Below, one piece after another: positions 36,036 through 44,892 of a stretch of DNA of 64,000 nt. The number at the start of each line of letters is the position of its first letter. Position 1 is the first letter of the stretch. Source of the DNA: an uncultured Bacteroidota bacterium (GTDB lineage Bacteria; Bacteroidota; Bacteroidia; Chitinophagales; Chitinophagaceae); the NCBI GenBank assembly GCA_903837525.1, contig CAILUU010000054.1, positions 18,933-82,932 on the forward strand, given 5' to 3'. The position numbers and the translations under genes are program-made. The notes under the pieces were generated by a model. That model searched no databases. It worked only from the letters and a program-made list of their open reading frames with translations, and was not told where the DNA came from.

Positions 36036-36638
36036 ATGAAAAAAGGAATTTTAGTTGTTTTATTAGCCGCCATTGCATTTGCAGCCTATTGGTTTTTAAT
36101 GCGAAAAACCCAAAATGGCTTTAGTGGCGAAAAGCAGGTTGCAATTGCCATTAAAAAACACTCCGATAAATTTAATACAAGTGTTTCTACTATGATGAGC
36201 GCCTATTTTGATATGCAAAATGCTTTTGTACTTGCAGATACTTCTAATGCAAAAGAAAGTTGCAAAAAATTTATAGCCTTAATAGATAGTGTTGATTTTA
36301 ATGAATTAAAAGACGATTCTGCCGCAGTTATCCAAAATGCAAAATTATTTTTTACAGATGCTAAGGCAAACGCAGTTTCTTTATTAACACAAACTGATAT
36401 TACAGAAATGCGTAAAGACTTTAATATGGTTAGCGATATTTTATATCCCGCCTTTAAATCTATCAATTATAATGGGCCAACAATGTATTACCAAAATTGC
36501 CCAATGGCTTTTGGAGAAGATAAAGGCGCTAATTGGATCAGCAGTACAAAAGAAATTATTAATCCATACATGGGGAAAAATCACCCCGAATATAAAGGCT
36601 CAATGCTACATTGTGGCGAAGTAAAAGATTCGTTGTAA
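36036..36638 (+). CDS. DUF3347 membrane-anchored, possibly metal-binding protein
   Basis: A 200-residue protein with an N-terminal membrane anchor (GILVVLLAAIAFAAYWFLM) and a DUF3347 domain over about residues 40-195. The conserved C-terminal motif has YYQNCPMAF, GANWISSTKEIINPYMGK and MLHCGEV; its Cys, Met and His residues suggest metal binding. DUF3347 proteins or domains are often found beside or within copper/heavy-metal efflux systems of Bacteroidota. Only 22 bases separate it from the TonB receptor downstream, so the two are probably one operon. Confidence 0.75.
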   Translation: MKKGILVVLLAAIAFAAYWFLMRKTQNGFSGEKQVAIAIKKHSDKFNTSVSTMMSAYFDMQNAFVLADTSNAKESCKKFIALIDSVDFNELKDDSAAVIQNAKLFFTDAKANAVSLLTQTDITEMRKDFNMVSDILYPAFKSINYNGPTMYYQNCPMAFGEDKGANWISSTKEIINPYMGKNHPEYKGSMLHCGEVKDSL

Positions 36639-36660
36639 ACTAAGTAAGCTTATTCTATCT

Positions 36661-39018
36661 ATGAAAAAAGAGGCGGTTTTGTGGTTAATGTTGTTAGTAG
36701 GCTTTACATCATTTGCACAAAAAAAAGTTACCTTAAGTGGTTACATAAAAGATTCGTTAAGTGGCGAAACATTAATAAATGCAACGATCTCCCTACAAGG
36801 AAAAACAAAAGGTATAAACAGTAATCAATATGGTTTTTACAGTATTACTGTTGATGAGGGTACGTATACTTTTATATGCTCCTATATTGGCTATCAGCCC
36901 AATATTATACAACTAAATCTTACGGCCGATAAGGTATTTAATTTTGATTTATTACCCAAAACAAAAGTATCCGAAGCAGTGATAGTGACTGCAAAAAAAC
37001 GTGATAATAATGTTAAAAATGCCCAAATGGGCAAGTTTACTTTACCCATAGAACAAATAAAATCGATACCAGCTTTTTTAGGCGAAGTAGATATTTTAAA
37101 AACTGTACAGTTGTTGCCCGGGGTGCGTAATGCAGGAGAGGGTAGTGCAGGTATTTATGTACGTGGTGGAGGGCCAGATCAAAATTTAATTTTGTTAGAT
37201 GATGCCCCAGTTTATAACACAGGGCATTTATTTGGATTCTTTTCCATTTTTAATAGCGATGCTATAAAAAATGTATCCATAATAAAAGGGGGTATGCCAG
37301 CACAGTATGGCGGTAGATTAAGCAGTGTGTTAGATATTTCGATGAAGGAAGGAAATAATCAAAATTTTCAAGTAGAAGGTGGTATTGGTTTAATAGCCAG
37401 CAGAATTTCGTTACAAGGCCCCATTAAAAAAGACAAAGCCAGTTTTATTATAAGTGCACGGCGAACGTATATTGATGCTTTAACCAAACCTTTTATTAAA
37501 AAAACTAGCCAGTTTAATGGCTCCGGATATTATTTTTACGATTTAAATGCAAAAGTTAACTACAAAATTTCTGAAAAAGATAGAGTGTATTTAAGTGGTT
37601 ATTTTGGTAGAGATGTATTTGATTTTAAAAATAATAGACAAAGTTTAAATGTAAATATTCCATGGGGAAATGCTACTGGTACTTTACGTTGGAACCACGT
37701 ATTTAACAAACGCTTATTTGGAAATACAACTGCAGTGTACAACGATTATAATTTTACATTTAATGCTGCACAAAATAATTTTTCTGTAAAACTAGCCTCT
37801 GGAATAAGGGATATAAGCCTTAAGCAAGATTTTGATTTATACCCTGCTAGTGCGCACAAAGTAAAATTTGGAGCAATTTACACGTATCATAAATTTACCC
37901 CATCTGTTGCAAGTGGACGGCAAGATAGTATTGAGTTTAAGCCCAATAATGCACAAATAAAATTTGCACATGAAGGGGCTATTTATGTTCAAGATGATTG
38001 GGAAATTAGCGATAAACTAAAAATAAATGCAGGATTACGCTATAGTGCCTTTCAGCAAATAGGCGCTTTTAAAATTTATAAAACTGATGCTAATGGTAAT
38101 CGATTGGACAGTACGGTGTATAAAAAAGGACAGGTAGTAAAAAATTATGGAGGTTTAGAGCCTAGGCTTACTCTACGTTACGCCTTTAACGATGAAACTT
38201 CTATAAAAACATCGGTTACTAGAAACCTACAATATATACACTTGGTAAGTAACTCAGGCACAACTTTACCAACCGATATTTGGGTGCCAAGTACCTATGC
38301 TGTAAAGCCACAAATTAGTTGGTTGTATGCAGCTGGTATCTTCAAAAATTTTAAAGATAATATGTACGAAACTTCGGTAGAGTTGTATTATAAAAATATG
38401 CAAAATCAAATTGAGTATCAAGAAGGATACACCCCTAATACGTTAGAGGATACCGAAAACTTTTTTACGTTTGGAAAAGGATGGAGTTACGGAGCAGAAT
38501 TTTTTGTAAATAAAACAAGAGGCAGATTAACTGGTTGGGTAGGATATACCTTAAGTTGGACTTGGAGAAGATTTGATAAATTAAATTTTGGAGAGAAATA
38601 CCCAGCTAAGTATGATAGAAGAAATGATATGAGTATTGTGGCTATGTACGAGCTAAATAAAAAATGGAAATTGTCTGCCACATTTGTTTATGGTACAGGT
38701 AATGCAGCAACTTTACCACAGCGATTTTATATAGTTGGTGGTGTGCTAACACAAGAGTATAGCCGTATAAACGAATATCGCCTACCTAGCTACCATAGAG
38801 TTGATTTTGCGGCAATATTAACGCCAAAGAAAAATGAAAATAGAAACTGGAAAAGCGAATGGGTATTTAGTATTTACAATGCATACAGCCGTCAAAATCC
38901 TTATTTTATTTATTTTGATCAAACGGGTAGTCCACTAAATAACACGTTAAATATCCAAGCCAAGCAAGTTTCCTTATTTCCAATAATACCAGCTGTAACC
39001 TGGAACTTTAAGTTTTAA
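36661..39018 (+). CDS. TonB-dependent outer-membrane receptor
   Basis: A 785-residue outer-membrane receptor. The signal peptide (KKEAVLWLMLLVGFTSFAQ) is followed by a carboxypeptidase-regulatory-like domain (about 22-105, with TLSGYIKDSLSGETLINATI), then the plug domain (LPGVRNAGEGSAGIYVRGGG, LILLDDAPVYNTGHLFGFFS, IKGGMPAQYGGRLSSVLDI). The 22-strand barrel follows and ends in an aromatic residue (VTWNFKF). No SusD partner follows, so it is not a SusCD glycan importer. Proximity to DUF3347 suggests a metal or siderophore ligand; this is inference. Confidence 0.93.
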   Translation: MKKEAVLWLMLLVGFTSFAQKKVTLSGYIKDSLSGETLINATISLQGKTKGINSNQYGFYSITVDEGTYTFICSYIGYQPNIIQLNLTADKVFNFDLLPKTKVSEAVIVTAKKRDNNVKNAQMGKFTLPIEQIKSIPAFLGEVDILKTVQLLPGVRNAGEGSAGIYVRGGGPDQNLILLDDAPVYNTGHLFGFFSIFNSDAIKNVSIIKGGMPAQYGGRLSSVLDISMKEGNNQNFQVEGGIGLIASRISLQGPIKKDKASFIISARRTYIDALTKPFIKKTSQFNGSGYYFYDLNAKVNYKISEKDRVYLSGYFGRDVFDFKNNRQSLNVNIPWGNATGTLRWNHVFNKRLFGNTTAVYNDYNFTFNAAQNNFSVKLASGIRDISLKQDFDLYPASAHKVKFGAIYTYHKFTPSVASGRQDSIEFKPNNAQIKFAHEGAIYVQDDWEISDKLKINAGLRYSAFQQIGAFKIYKTDANGNRLDSTVYKKGQVVKNYGGLEPRLTLRYAFNDETSIKTSVTRNLQYIHLVSNSGTTLPTDIWVPSTYAVKPQISWLYAAGIFKNFKDNMYETSVELYYKNMQNQIEYQEGYTPNTLEDTENFFTFGKGWSYGAEFFVNKTRGRLTGWVGYTLSWTWRRFDKLNFGEKYPAKYDRRNDMSIVAMYELNKKWKLSATFVYGTGNAATLPQRFYIVGGVLTQEYSRINEYRLPSYHRVDFAAILTPKKNENRNWKSEWVFSIYNAYSRQNPYFIYFDQTGSPLNNTLNIQAKQVSLFPIIPAVTWNFKF

Positions 39019-39125
39019 ATAAAAAAGCACCTTCGTTAAGAAAATGCCTTGTTAAAAAAGTACGGATTAAAACTATTTAATTAAGCTATGATACGTTTCA
39101 GCTGTTGCTCTAGGAAATATTGTAT

Positions 39126-40160
39126 TTATTTAGGCTTATGAACAAATCGAATTACTCCACTTTTTTTAAGATCGCTGGCAATGCGTACTTCATAGCGCTT
39201 ACCTCCATCTGTAACAATCATTACAGCCGTATTTGGCGGTATTGAACCTAAATTTTCGGCATACATAATAAGTTCGTTTATAATAACATTAGGGTTTATA
39301 AGTAAAGTTAAACTTAAAGCTTTATCGGTAAGTCTTTTATTAGCCTCTATTAACTTGCCATTATAAAAAACGGAAATGGTATCTCCGTCAATATCACCAT
39401 TATCGTAAAAATCAACTTTAAACGTTTCATTTTCTACTTCAATAGTTTGTATTACAGTGTTGTCTCTTTTATCAAAATTTTTCAAGGCCAAATCATTCTC
39501 CGGTACCATAGGATTGTTAGGAATTACATCTTTTTTAACAACAGGAGGTTGCTCCTTTAATGTGCTTATTATAGGCTTAGGTTTTGAAGGTGTAACAGTT
39601 TTTACAATGGCAGGGGGAGTAGGTTTAGGTGTAATTTTTGTTACAACTGGTTTTGGTTTGCCCGTTCTGGCAATTGTGTTGTTAAAATCTGGTTTTTTAA
39701 CTTGTAGTATTCTTTTACTTAAGTTAGTAATACCCTTTCCACAATCACCCTCTTGATTAGGGGCTGGTATCCAACTTCCTTCAAGTGTCTCTTCTTTTCT
39801 TTTTTTAAAATACGATAGTTTATGAACTTGAAAGCAGTTTCTAACATCTGCTGGTACATTAGTTTTTGTACGCTCTACCTCACGTACTTCTACATATTTA
39901 CTGACTTTTTTTATAAACCCTTCTAATCTGCAAATAGTGTAATATCTTTTTACCCCATCGTTAAAATAAGTATACGAAAATCCTATAATCTTTTCTCCAT
40001 TTACTTCTAGCTCTAATACATAATCACATTTTTCTCCCCCCCAGCCATTAAAGGAAGTACTTTGGTCTATAAATGTACCTTTCCATTGGCCAGTAAAATT
40101 TTGGGCTTTTATTTTAGTATTTAATAATATTACAAAAAGGAGTGGTAAATATTTTTTCAT
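39126..40160 (-). CDS. secreted two-domain protein, paralogous at its N-terminus to the next gene
   Basis: A 344-residue exported protein (signal peptide ending NTKIKAQ). Residues 20-155 form a domain with FTGQWKGTF, CFQVHKLSYFKKRKEETLEG and GDCGKGITNLSKR. A Pro/Lys/Thr-rich linker (about 160-230) leads to a beta-rich C-terminal domain with DFYDNGDIDGDTISVFYNGK and a closing VTDGGKRYEVRIASD. I do not recognise a characterised family. The N-terminal domain matches, in order and spacing of motifs, the 154-residue protein encoded one base upstream, so the pair arose by duplication. Confidence 0.65.
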   Translation of the reverse strand: MKKYLPLLFVILLNTKIKAQNFTGQWKGTFIDQSTSFNGWGGEKCDYVLELEVNGEKIIGFSYTYFNDGVKRYYTICRLEGFIKKVSKYVEVREVERTKTNVPADVRNCFQVHKLSYFKKRKEETLEGSWIPAPNQEGDCGKGITNLSKRILQVKKPDFNNTIARTGKPKPVVTKITPKPTPPAIVKTVTPSKPKPIISTLKEQPPVVKKDVIPNNPMVPENDLALKNFDKRDNTVIQTIEVENETFKVDFYDNGDIDGDTISVFYNGKLIEANKRLTDKALSLTLLINPNVIINELIMYAENLGSIPPNTAVMIVTDGGKRYEVRIASDLKKSGVIRFVHKPK

Positions 40161-40161
40161 T

Positions 40162-40626
40162 TTATTTTTTGTGTTTATAAAGGTTCAAAAAACCATAAGT
40201 GCATTTTCCTTCTTCATCATCTTCATTTCCTTCAATATCTTCTATAAATCTGCAATGTAAATAATTTTCTTTTTTACGTTTCCCAATTATAAAATGTATA
40301 ATTTGAAAACAATGACTATCTATAAATGATGAGTTGGAGTTTAATATTTCAGCTTCTCTAAAAAAATATCTATCTCCTTTATTAGTTAAAAAATTTAATT
40401 TACAAATAATGGAGTCAATACTTTCTTTAGTTTTATAATAGCTAATACTATAGCTTTCCAATTTACCATTTAAATCTTTTTTTAAAAGCAATTTAGCGGC
40501 AAAAGGCTTAACAACGCTCATTTTATTATTAGCAAATTCACCACTCCATTCTCCTAAAAAAGGCTGCCCAAAAGACGAACTATGATGTAAAAATGTGAAA
40601 AATAAAATAATTAACCTCATTGCCAT
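40162..40626 (-). CDS. secreted single-domain paralogue of the following gene
   Basis: A 154-residue exported protein (signal peptide RLIILFFTFLHHSSSFGQ). Motifs FLGEWSGEF, CFQIIHFIIGKRKKENYLHC and GKCTYGFLNLYKHK line up with FTGQWKGTF, CFQVHKLSYFKKRKEETLEG and GDCGKGITNLSKR of the downstream protein, which adds a linker and a second domain. The stop codon lies one base from the next start, indicating translational coupling. Two ATGs (40626 and 40620) are possible. A -7 box ends six bases upstream of 40626. Function unknown. Confidence 0.65.
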   Translation of the reverse strand: MAMRLIILFFTFLHHSSSFGQPFLGEWSGEFANNKMSVVKPFAAKLLLKKDLNGKLESYSISYYKTKESIDSIICKLNFLTNKGDRYFFREAEILNSNSSFIDSHCFQIIHFIIGKRKKENYLHCRFIEDIEGNEDDEEGKCTYGFLNLYKHKK

Positions 40627-40631
40627 CTTTA

Positions 40632-40639
40632 CAAAGATA
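40632..40639 (-). promoter_or_regulatory. -7 box of the paralogue pair
   Basis: Minus strand TATCTTTG, an exact TAnnTTTG match. Its end lies six bases from the ATG at 40626, predicting a leader of zero to two bases. It is divergent from the thrS promoter 35 bases away. Confidence 0.55.
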
Positions 40640-40673
40640 TTTCACTTTACTTTTTCCTTAGCTAATACTTCGT

Positions 40674-40681
40674 TAAATTTG
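40674..40681 (+). promoter_or_regulatory. -7 box of thrS
   Basis: TAAATTTG matches TAnnTTTG; predicted leader of about 31 bases. No long leader or T-box-like structure is present, so regulation by leader RNA is unlikely. Confidence 0.5.
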
Positions 40682-40715
40682 CAAAAATGGCCATTAAGCA
40701 TTTTTCTATTAAAAT

Positions 40716-42647
40716 ATGATAAAGATTACATTACCCGATGGTGCAGTAAAGGAATACGAACAAGGCGTTACTGCATTAGATGTTGCCAAATCTATAAGCG
40801 AAGGTTTGGCCCGTAAAGTACTGGCAGCTATTATTAACAACGAAGTTTGGGATGCCACCAGACCAATACAAACCGATAGCTCATTAAAATTATTAACCTG
40901 GGATGATGCTGAGGCAAAATCTACCTACTGGCATTCATCTGCCCACTTAATGGCCGAGGCCATTGAAGCTACTTTTGCTGGTGCAAAATTTTGGGTTGGC
41001 CCTGCGGTAGAAAATGGCTTTTATTATGATGTTGATTTAGGCGAAAATAAAATTACTGAGGAAGATTTAGTAAGCTTAGAAAAGAAAATGGGGGAGTTGG
41101 CTAAACAAAATAATACTTTTTTACGTAAAGAAATTAGTAAGGCCGACGCCATCAATTATTTTACCCAAAAAGATGATGAATACAAACTAGATTTATTACA
41201 AAATTTAGAAGATGGTAATATTACTCTATACTCCCAAGGAGCATTTACCGATTTATGTCGTGGACCACATATACCAGCAACTGGTGCAATAAAAGCTATA
41301 AAACTAACAAGTATTGCTGGTGCTTATTGGAAAGGCGATGTTAGCAAAAAGCAGCTTACTCGTATTTATGGTATTACCTTCCCTAGTAATAAGGAGTTGG
41401 AAGAATATTTATTTTTAATTGAAGAAGCTAAAAAGAGAGACCACCGTAAATTAGGAAAGGAATTAGGCATTTTTACCTTTGATGATAATGTGGGACCAGG
41501 TTTACCTTTGTGGTTACCAAATGGTACTATTATTATTGAAGAGCTTGAAAACTTAGCAAAAAAAACAGAAAATGAGGCAGGATACAAAAGAGTAGTAACG
41601 CCACATTTAGCTAAAGAAGCGATGTATTTAACCAGTGGACATTTACCTTACTATGCCGATAGTATGTTTCCGCCAATGGAAATGGATGGCGAAAAATATT
41701 ATTTAAAACCAATGAATTGTCCTCATCATCATAAAATATTTGATGCAGAGCCAAAAAGCTATAAAGATTTACCTTACCGTATTGCAGAGTATGGAACTTG
41801 CTACCGATACGAACAAAGTGGCGAATTATTTGGATTAATGAGGGTACGTTGTTTGCACATGAACGATGCTCATATTTATTGTACCAGAGAGCAATTTGCA
41901 GAGGAGTTTAAGGCAGTAATTGATATGTATTTTAAATATTTTAAAATATTTGGGATAGAAAAGTATGTCATTCGTTTATCGTTACACGACCCTGAAAAAC
42001 TGGGACAAAAATATGTAAACGAACCAGCACTATGGCTTGAAACAGAAGATTTAGTAAGACAAGTTTTAATAGAAAATAATTTCCCTTATGTTGAGGTAAA
42101 AGGCGAGGGTGCTTTTTATGGACCTAAAATTGATGTACAAATTTGGAGTGCAATTGGTAGAGAATTTACATTGGCCACCAACCAAGTAGATTTTGCCCAA
42201 GGCAAAAGCTTTAATTTAAGTTATACCAATAAAGATAATGCTCCAGAGATACCACTAATTATTCATAGAGCGCCATTAAGTACGCATGAACGTTTAATTG
42301 GGTTTTTGTTAGAACATTATGCAGGTAAATTCCCCACTTGGCTAAGCCCTGTTCAAGTTAAAATTTTACCAATTAGCGATAAATACATGGATTATGCAAA
42401 TAGTATTTTACAAAAGCTAAAAAATGCAGATATTCGTGTAGATATTGATGACCGACAAGAGAAAATAGGTAAAAAAATTAGAGATACAGAATTAGCAAGA
42501 GTACCTTACATGTTGATAGTTGGAGAAAAAGAAATGAATGAAGGAACAGCGGCTGTTCGTAGACAAGGACAAGGCGATTTAGGGGTAAAAAGCGTAGACG
42601 ACTTTATTGCAACTATTAAAGAAGAAATTTTGAATAGGATAGGATAA
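40716..42647 (+). CDS. thrS: threonyl-tRNA synthetase
   Basis: Charges tRNA-Thr. It has 643 residues, the usual length. The N-terminal TGS domain is about residues 1-62 (KITLPDGAVKEYEQGVTALD). The editing domain follows (HSSAHLMAEA and CRGPHIPATG supply its His and Cys residues). The class II catalytic core carries the zinc-binding Cys at about 334 in KPMNCPHHHKIF, and motif 2 TCYRYEQSGELFGLMRVR. The anticodon-binding domain is at the end (VKILPISDKYMDYA). infC follows 80 bases later in the widely conserved order thrS-infC. Confidence 0.98.
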   Translation: MIKITLPDGAVKEYEQGVTALDVAKSISEGLARKVLAAIINNEVWDATRPIQTDSSLKLLTWDDAEAKSTYWHSSAHLMAEAIEATFAGAKFWVGPAVENGFYYDVDLGENKITEEDLVSLEKKMGELAKQNNTFLRKEISKADAINYFTQKDDEYKLDLLQNLEDGNITLYSQGAFTDLCRGPHIPATGAIKAIKLTSIAGAYWKGDVSKKQLTRIYGITFPSNKELEEYLFLIEEAKKRDHRKLGKELGIFTFDDNVGPGLPLWLPNGTIIIEELENLAKKTENEAGYKRVVTPHLAKEAMYLTSGHLPYYADSMFPPMEMDGEKYYLKPMNCPHHHKIFDAEPKSYKDLPYRIAEYGTCYRYEQSGELFGLMRVRCLHMNDAHIYCTREQFAEEFKAVIDMYFKYFKIFGIEKYVIRLSLHDPEKLGQKYVNEPALWLETEDLVRQVLIENNFPYVEVKGEGAFYGPKIDVQIWSAIGREFTLATNQVDFAQGKSFNLSYTNKDNAPEIPLIIHRAPLSTHERLIGFLLEHYAGKFPTWLSPVQVKILPISDKYMDYANSILQKLKNADIRVDIDDRQEKIGKKIRDTELARVPYMLIVGEKEMNEGTAAVRRQGQGDLGVKSVDDFIATIKEEILNRIG

Positions 42648-42727
42648 GAAGTATTAAATTTGTATATTAACAGTATTAAAACTTTTTCATAATAATTATA
42701 AAATAAATTTATCACCAAAACAAATTA

Positions 42728-43402
42728 ATGGCATTTCCACCAAGACCACGGGGAACGTTTAATCCTCGGTTTAAAAAAGAACAACAACAAGAACACAAAA
42801 CCAATCACATGATAAGAGCCCAAGAGGTTCGGTTGGTTGGCGAAAATTTAACTCCGGGTATTTATAGTACCGAAGATGCACAAAAAATTGCAAACGAACA
42901 ATCGTTAGATTTAGTAGAAATTTCTCCGGGTGCAAAACCACCTGTTTGTAAAATTATTGATTATAATAAGTTTTTGTACGAAGAAAAGAAGAAGAAAAAA
43001 GAAATGAAAGCCAAAGCCAAAACCAGTGAGGTTAAGGAAATACGCTTTACACCCAATACAGATGATCATGACTTTGAGTTTAAGGTAAAACATGCCGAAA
43101 AATTTTTAAAAGATGGCGATAAGGTAAAAGCTCATGTACAATTTAAAGGCAGGGCTATTATGTTTAAAGAAAGAGGGGAGATCTTACTCTTAAAATTCGC
43201 AGATAGCTTAAAAGATGTTGGTGCACTAGAAAGTATGCCAAAAATGGAAGGAAAAAGAATGTTGGTAATGTTTGCTCCAAAAGTAATTAAGAAAAAATCT
43301 GGATCGGAGTTGGGTAAATTATTAGAGAGGAGTACAGATGTAAAAAAGGAAGAAGCTCCCACTACCACAGAACCTACAATTGAAGAAAAAACAGCTGAAT
43401 AA
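42728..43402 (+). CDS. infC: translation initiation factor IF-3
   Basis: Binds the 30S subunit and checks initiator tRNA pairing. It has 224 residues, longer than E. coli's 180, owing to a basic N-terminal extension and an acidic Glu/Thr-rich tail (about 200-224). The N-domain has RLVGENLTPGIYSTEDAQKIA and LDLVEISPGAKPPVCKI; the C-domain has KEIRFTPNTDDHDFEFKVKHA. It starts with ATG, not the rare AUU used in enterobacteria. Normally rpmI and rplT come next; here a terminator and convergent sucC follow instead. Confidence 0.97.
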   Translation: MAFPPRPRGTFNPRFKKEQQQEHKTNHMIRAQEVRLVGENLTPGIYSTEDAQKIANEQSLDLVEISPGAKPPVCKIIDYNKFLYEEKKKKKEMKAKAKTSEVKEIRFTPNTDDHDFEFKVKHAEKFLKDGDKVKAHVQFKGRAIMFKERGEILLLKFADSLKDVGALESMPKMEGKRMLVMFAPKVIKKKSGSELGKLLERSTDVKKEEAPTTTEPTIEEKTAE

Positions 43403-43418
43403 AATTATAGCATAACTA

Positions 43419-43454
43419 AAAAATCCCATTCAATTTACTGAATGGGATTTTTAT
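43419..43454. terminator. bidirectional terminator between infC and sucC
   Basis: A perfect 14-base stem AAAAATCCCATTCA (43419-43432) / TGAATGGGATTTTT (43439-43452) with a six-base loop. T-rich tails on both strands serve the two converging transcripts. Confidence 0.93.
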
Positions 43455-43479
43455 TTTATTTAAACTATAAATTCTTCTT

Positions 43480-44691
43480 TTATGCCACCGCTTTATTAAC
43501 TAAACTAGCAGCTTCACTTAATAAAATAGCACTTTGTACTTTTAATCCGCTTTCGTCAATTAATTTTTTTGCAACATCGGCATTTGTACCTTGTAACCTT
43601 ACTATAATAGGTATTTCAATGTTACCAATGCTTTGGTAAGCATCAATAACGCCTTGCGCCACTCTATCGCAACGAACAATGCCACCAAAAATATTAATCA
43701 ATATTGCTTTTACTTTAGGGTCTTTCAAAATAATTCTAAAACCTGCTTCTACCGTTTGTGCATTAGCAGTACCGCCAACATCTAAAAAGTTAGCTGGTTC
43801 TCCACCACTTAATTTAATCATATCCATTGTTGCCATAGCTAGGCCTGCACCATTTACCATACAACCCACATTGCCATCTAATTTTACAAAATTTAAATTA
43901 AATTGTCCGGCTTCAACTTCGGTAGGGTCTTCTTCGCTTACATCTCTTAATGAAGCGATATCAGCATGGCGTATGATGGCATTATCATCAATATTCATTT
44001 TACAATCCACTGCAATTATTTTATCATCACTAGTTTTAAACAACGGATTAATTTCTAACATACCGCAATCTAATCCTACATAGGCATTGTATAAATTAGT
44101 AACAAATTTTACGCAGCTTTTAAACGCCTCTCCACTTAAACCTAAGTTAAAAGCAATTTTACGTGCCTGAAAGCCTTGTAAAGCTCCACCTGGGTGTATC
44201 CATTCTTTAAATATTTTTTCAGGCGTATCATGTGCCACATCTTCAATATTCATACCACCTTCGGTACTATACATAATTACATTTACACCTTTTGCTCTAT
44301 CCAATAAAATACTTAAATAAAATTCTTTAACCGGGCTAGCACCATCATAATACACATCTTGTGCTACCAATACTTTGTTCACTAACTTACCAGCCTCACC
44401 AGTTTGAATAGTAACTAATGTGCCTCCCAAAATATTTTGTGCAATTTGTTTTACATCCTCTGCATTTTTACCAACCGCAACACCTCGTTGCTCTGTGCCC
44501 ACAATTTTTCCTTTGCCACGTCCACCAGCATGTATTTGAGCTTTTACTACCGCAAACTTACTACCGTATTGTGTATGTATTTGTTTGTAGGCTTCCTCTG
44601 CTTCGCCGGGGGTGTTACAAGCAATTCCTTCTTGTACGGGAACATTGTATTTTTTTAATAATTCTTTAGCTTGATATTCATGCAAATTCAT
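43480..44691 (-). CDS. sucC: succinyl-CoA ligase, beta subunit
   Basis: TCA-cycle enzyme subunit that couples succinyl-CoA to succinate conversion to nucleotide phosphorylation. It has 403 residues: an N-terminal ATP-grasp domain (MNLHEYQAKELLKKYNVPVQ, KAQIHAGGRGKGKIVG, GMLEINPLF) and a C-terminal CoA-ligase domain (CMVNGAGLAMATMD, GGEPANFLDVGG, LINIFGGIVRCD). The alpha subunit gene sucD is not adjacent, so the two subunits are encoded apart, as often in Bacteroidota. Divergent from the purine phosphorylase gene, with a repeat-rich 200-base gap between. Confidence 0.97.
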   Translation of the reverse strand: MNLHEYQAKELLKKYNVPVQEGIACNTPGEAEEAYKQIHTQYGSKFAVVKAQIHAGGRGKGKIVGTEQRGVAVGKNAEDVKQIAQNILGGTLVTIQTGEAGKLVNKVLVAQDVYYDGASPVKEFYLSILLDRAKGVNVIMYSTEGGMNIEDVAHDTPEKIFKEWIHPGGALQGFQARKIAFNLGLSGEAFKSCVKFVTNLYNAYVGLDCGMLEINPLFKTSDDKIIAVDCKMNIDDNAIIRHADIASLRDVSEEDPTEVEAGQFNLNFVKLDGNVGCMVNGAGLAMATMDMIKLSGGEPANFLDVGGTANAQTVEAGFRIILKDPKVKAILINIFGGIVRCDRVAQGVIDAYQSIGNIEIPIIVRLQGTNADVAKKLIDESGLKVQSAILLSEAASLVNKAVA

Positions 44692-44861
44692 AGTAAAATA
44701 TTTTGGCGAAGATAGGGAAAATCACTTATGAATGATTAGTTAGAAGGTATAAGTTGATTGTCATTTAGTGTAAATTATTCAACATCATTTCAACCTAAAT
44801 CAACTTATAAATGCAACGTTAAACTTATCATTCATCAATTATAACCCATAAACTAATTCCT

Positions 44862-44869
44862 TATCTTTG
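44862..44869 (+). promoter_or_regulatory. -7 box of the purine nucleoside phosphorylase gene
   Basis: TATCTTTG, leader about 20 bases before the ATG at 44893. It lies just downstream of a nested inverted repeat. Confidence 0.5.
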
Positions 44870-44892
44870 CTAACAAAAATAGGTAACTAATT

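Noticed and set aside
36661..39018. SusC-type glycan importer
   Set aside because: No SusD-like lipoprotein gene follows and no glycoside hydrolase cluster surrounds it; the nearby GH20 operon is 17 kb away.
39457..39756. Plus-strand frame of 99 codons inside the 344-residue secreted protein gene
   Set aside because: It is the antisense of the Pro/Lys-rich linker, which yields a Gly/Phe-rich pseudo-protein; no start context or family.
40621..40716. T-box or other riboswitch controlling thrS
   Set aside because: The space between the -7 box and the ATG is about 30 bases, too short for a T-box; no antiterminator structure was visible.
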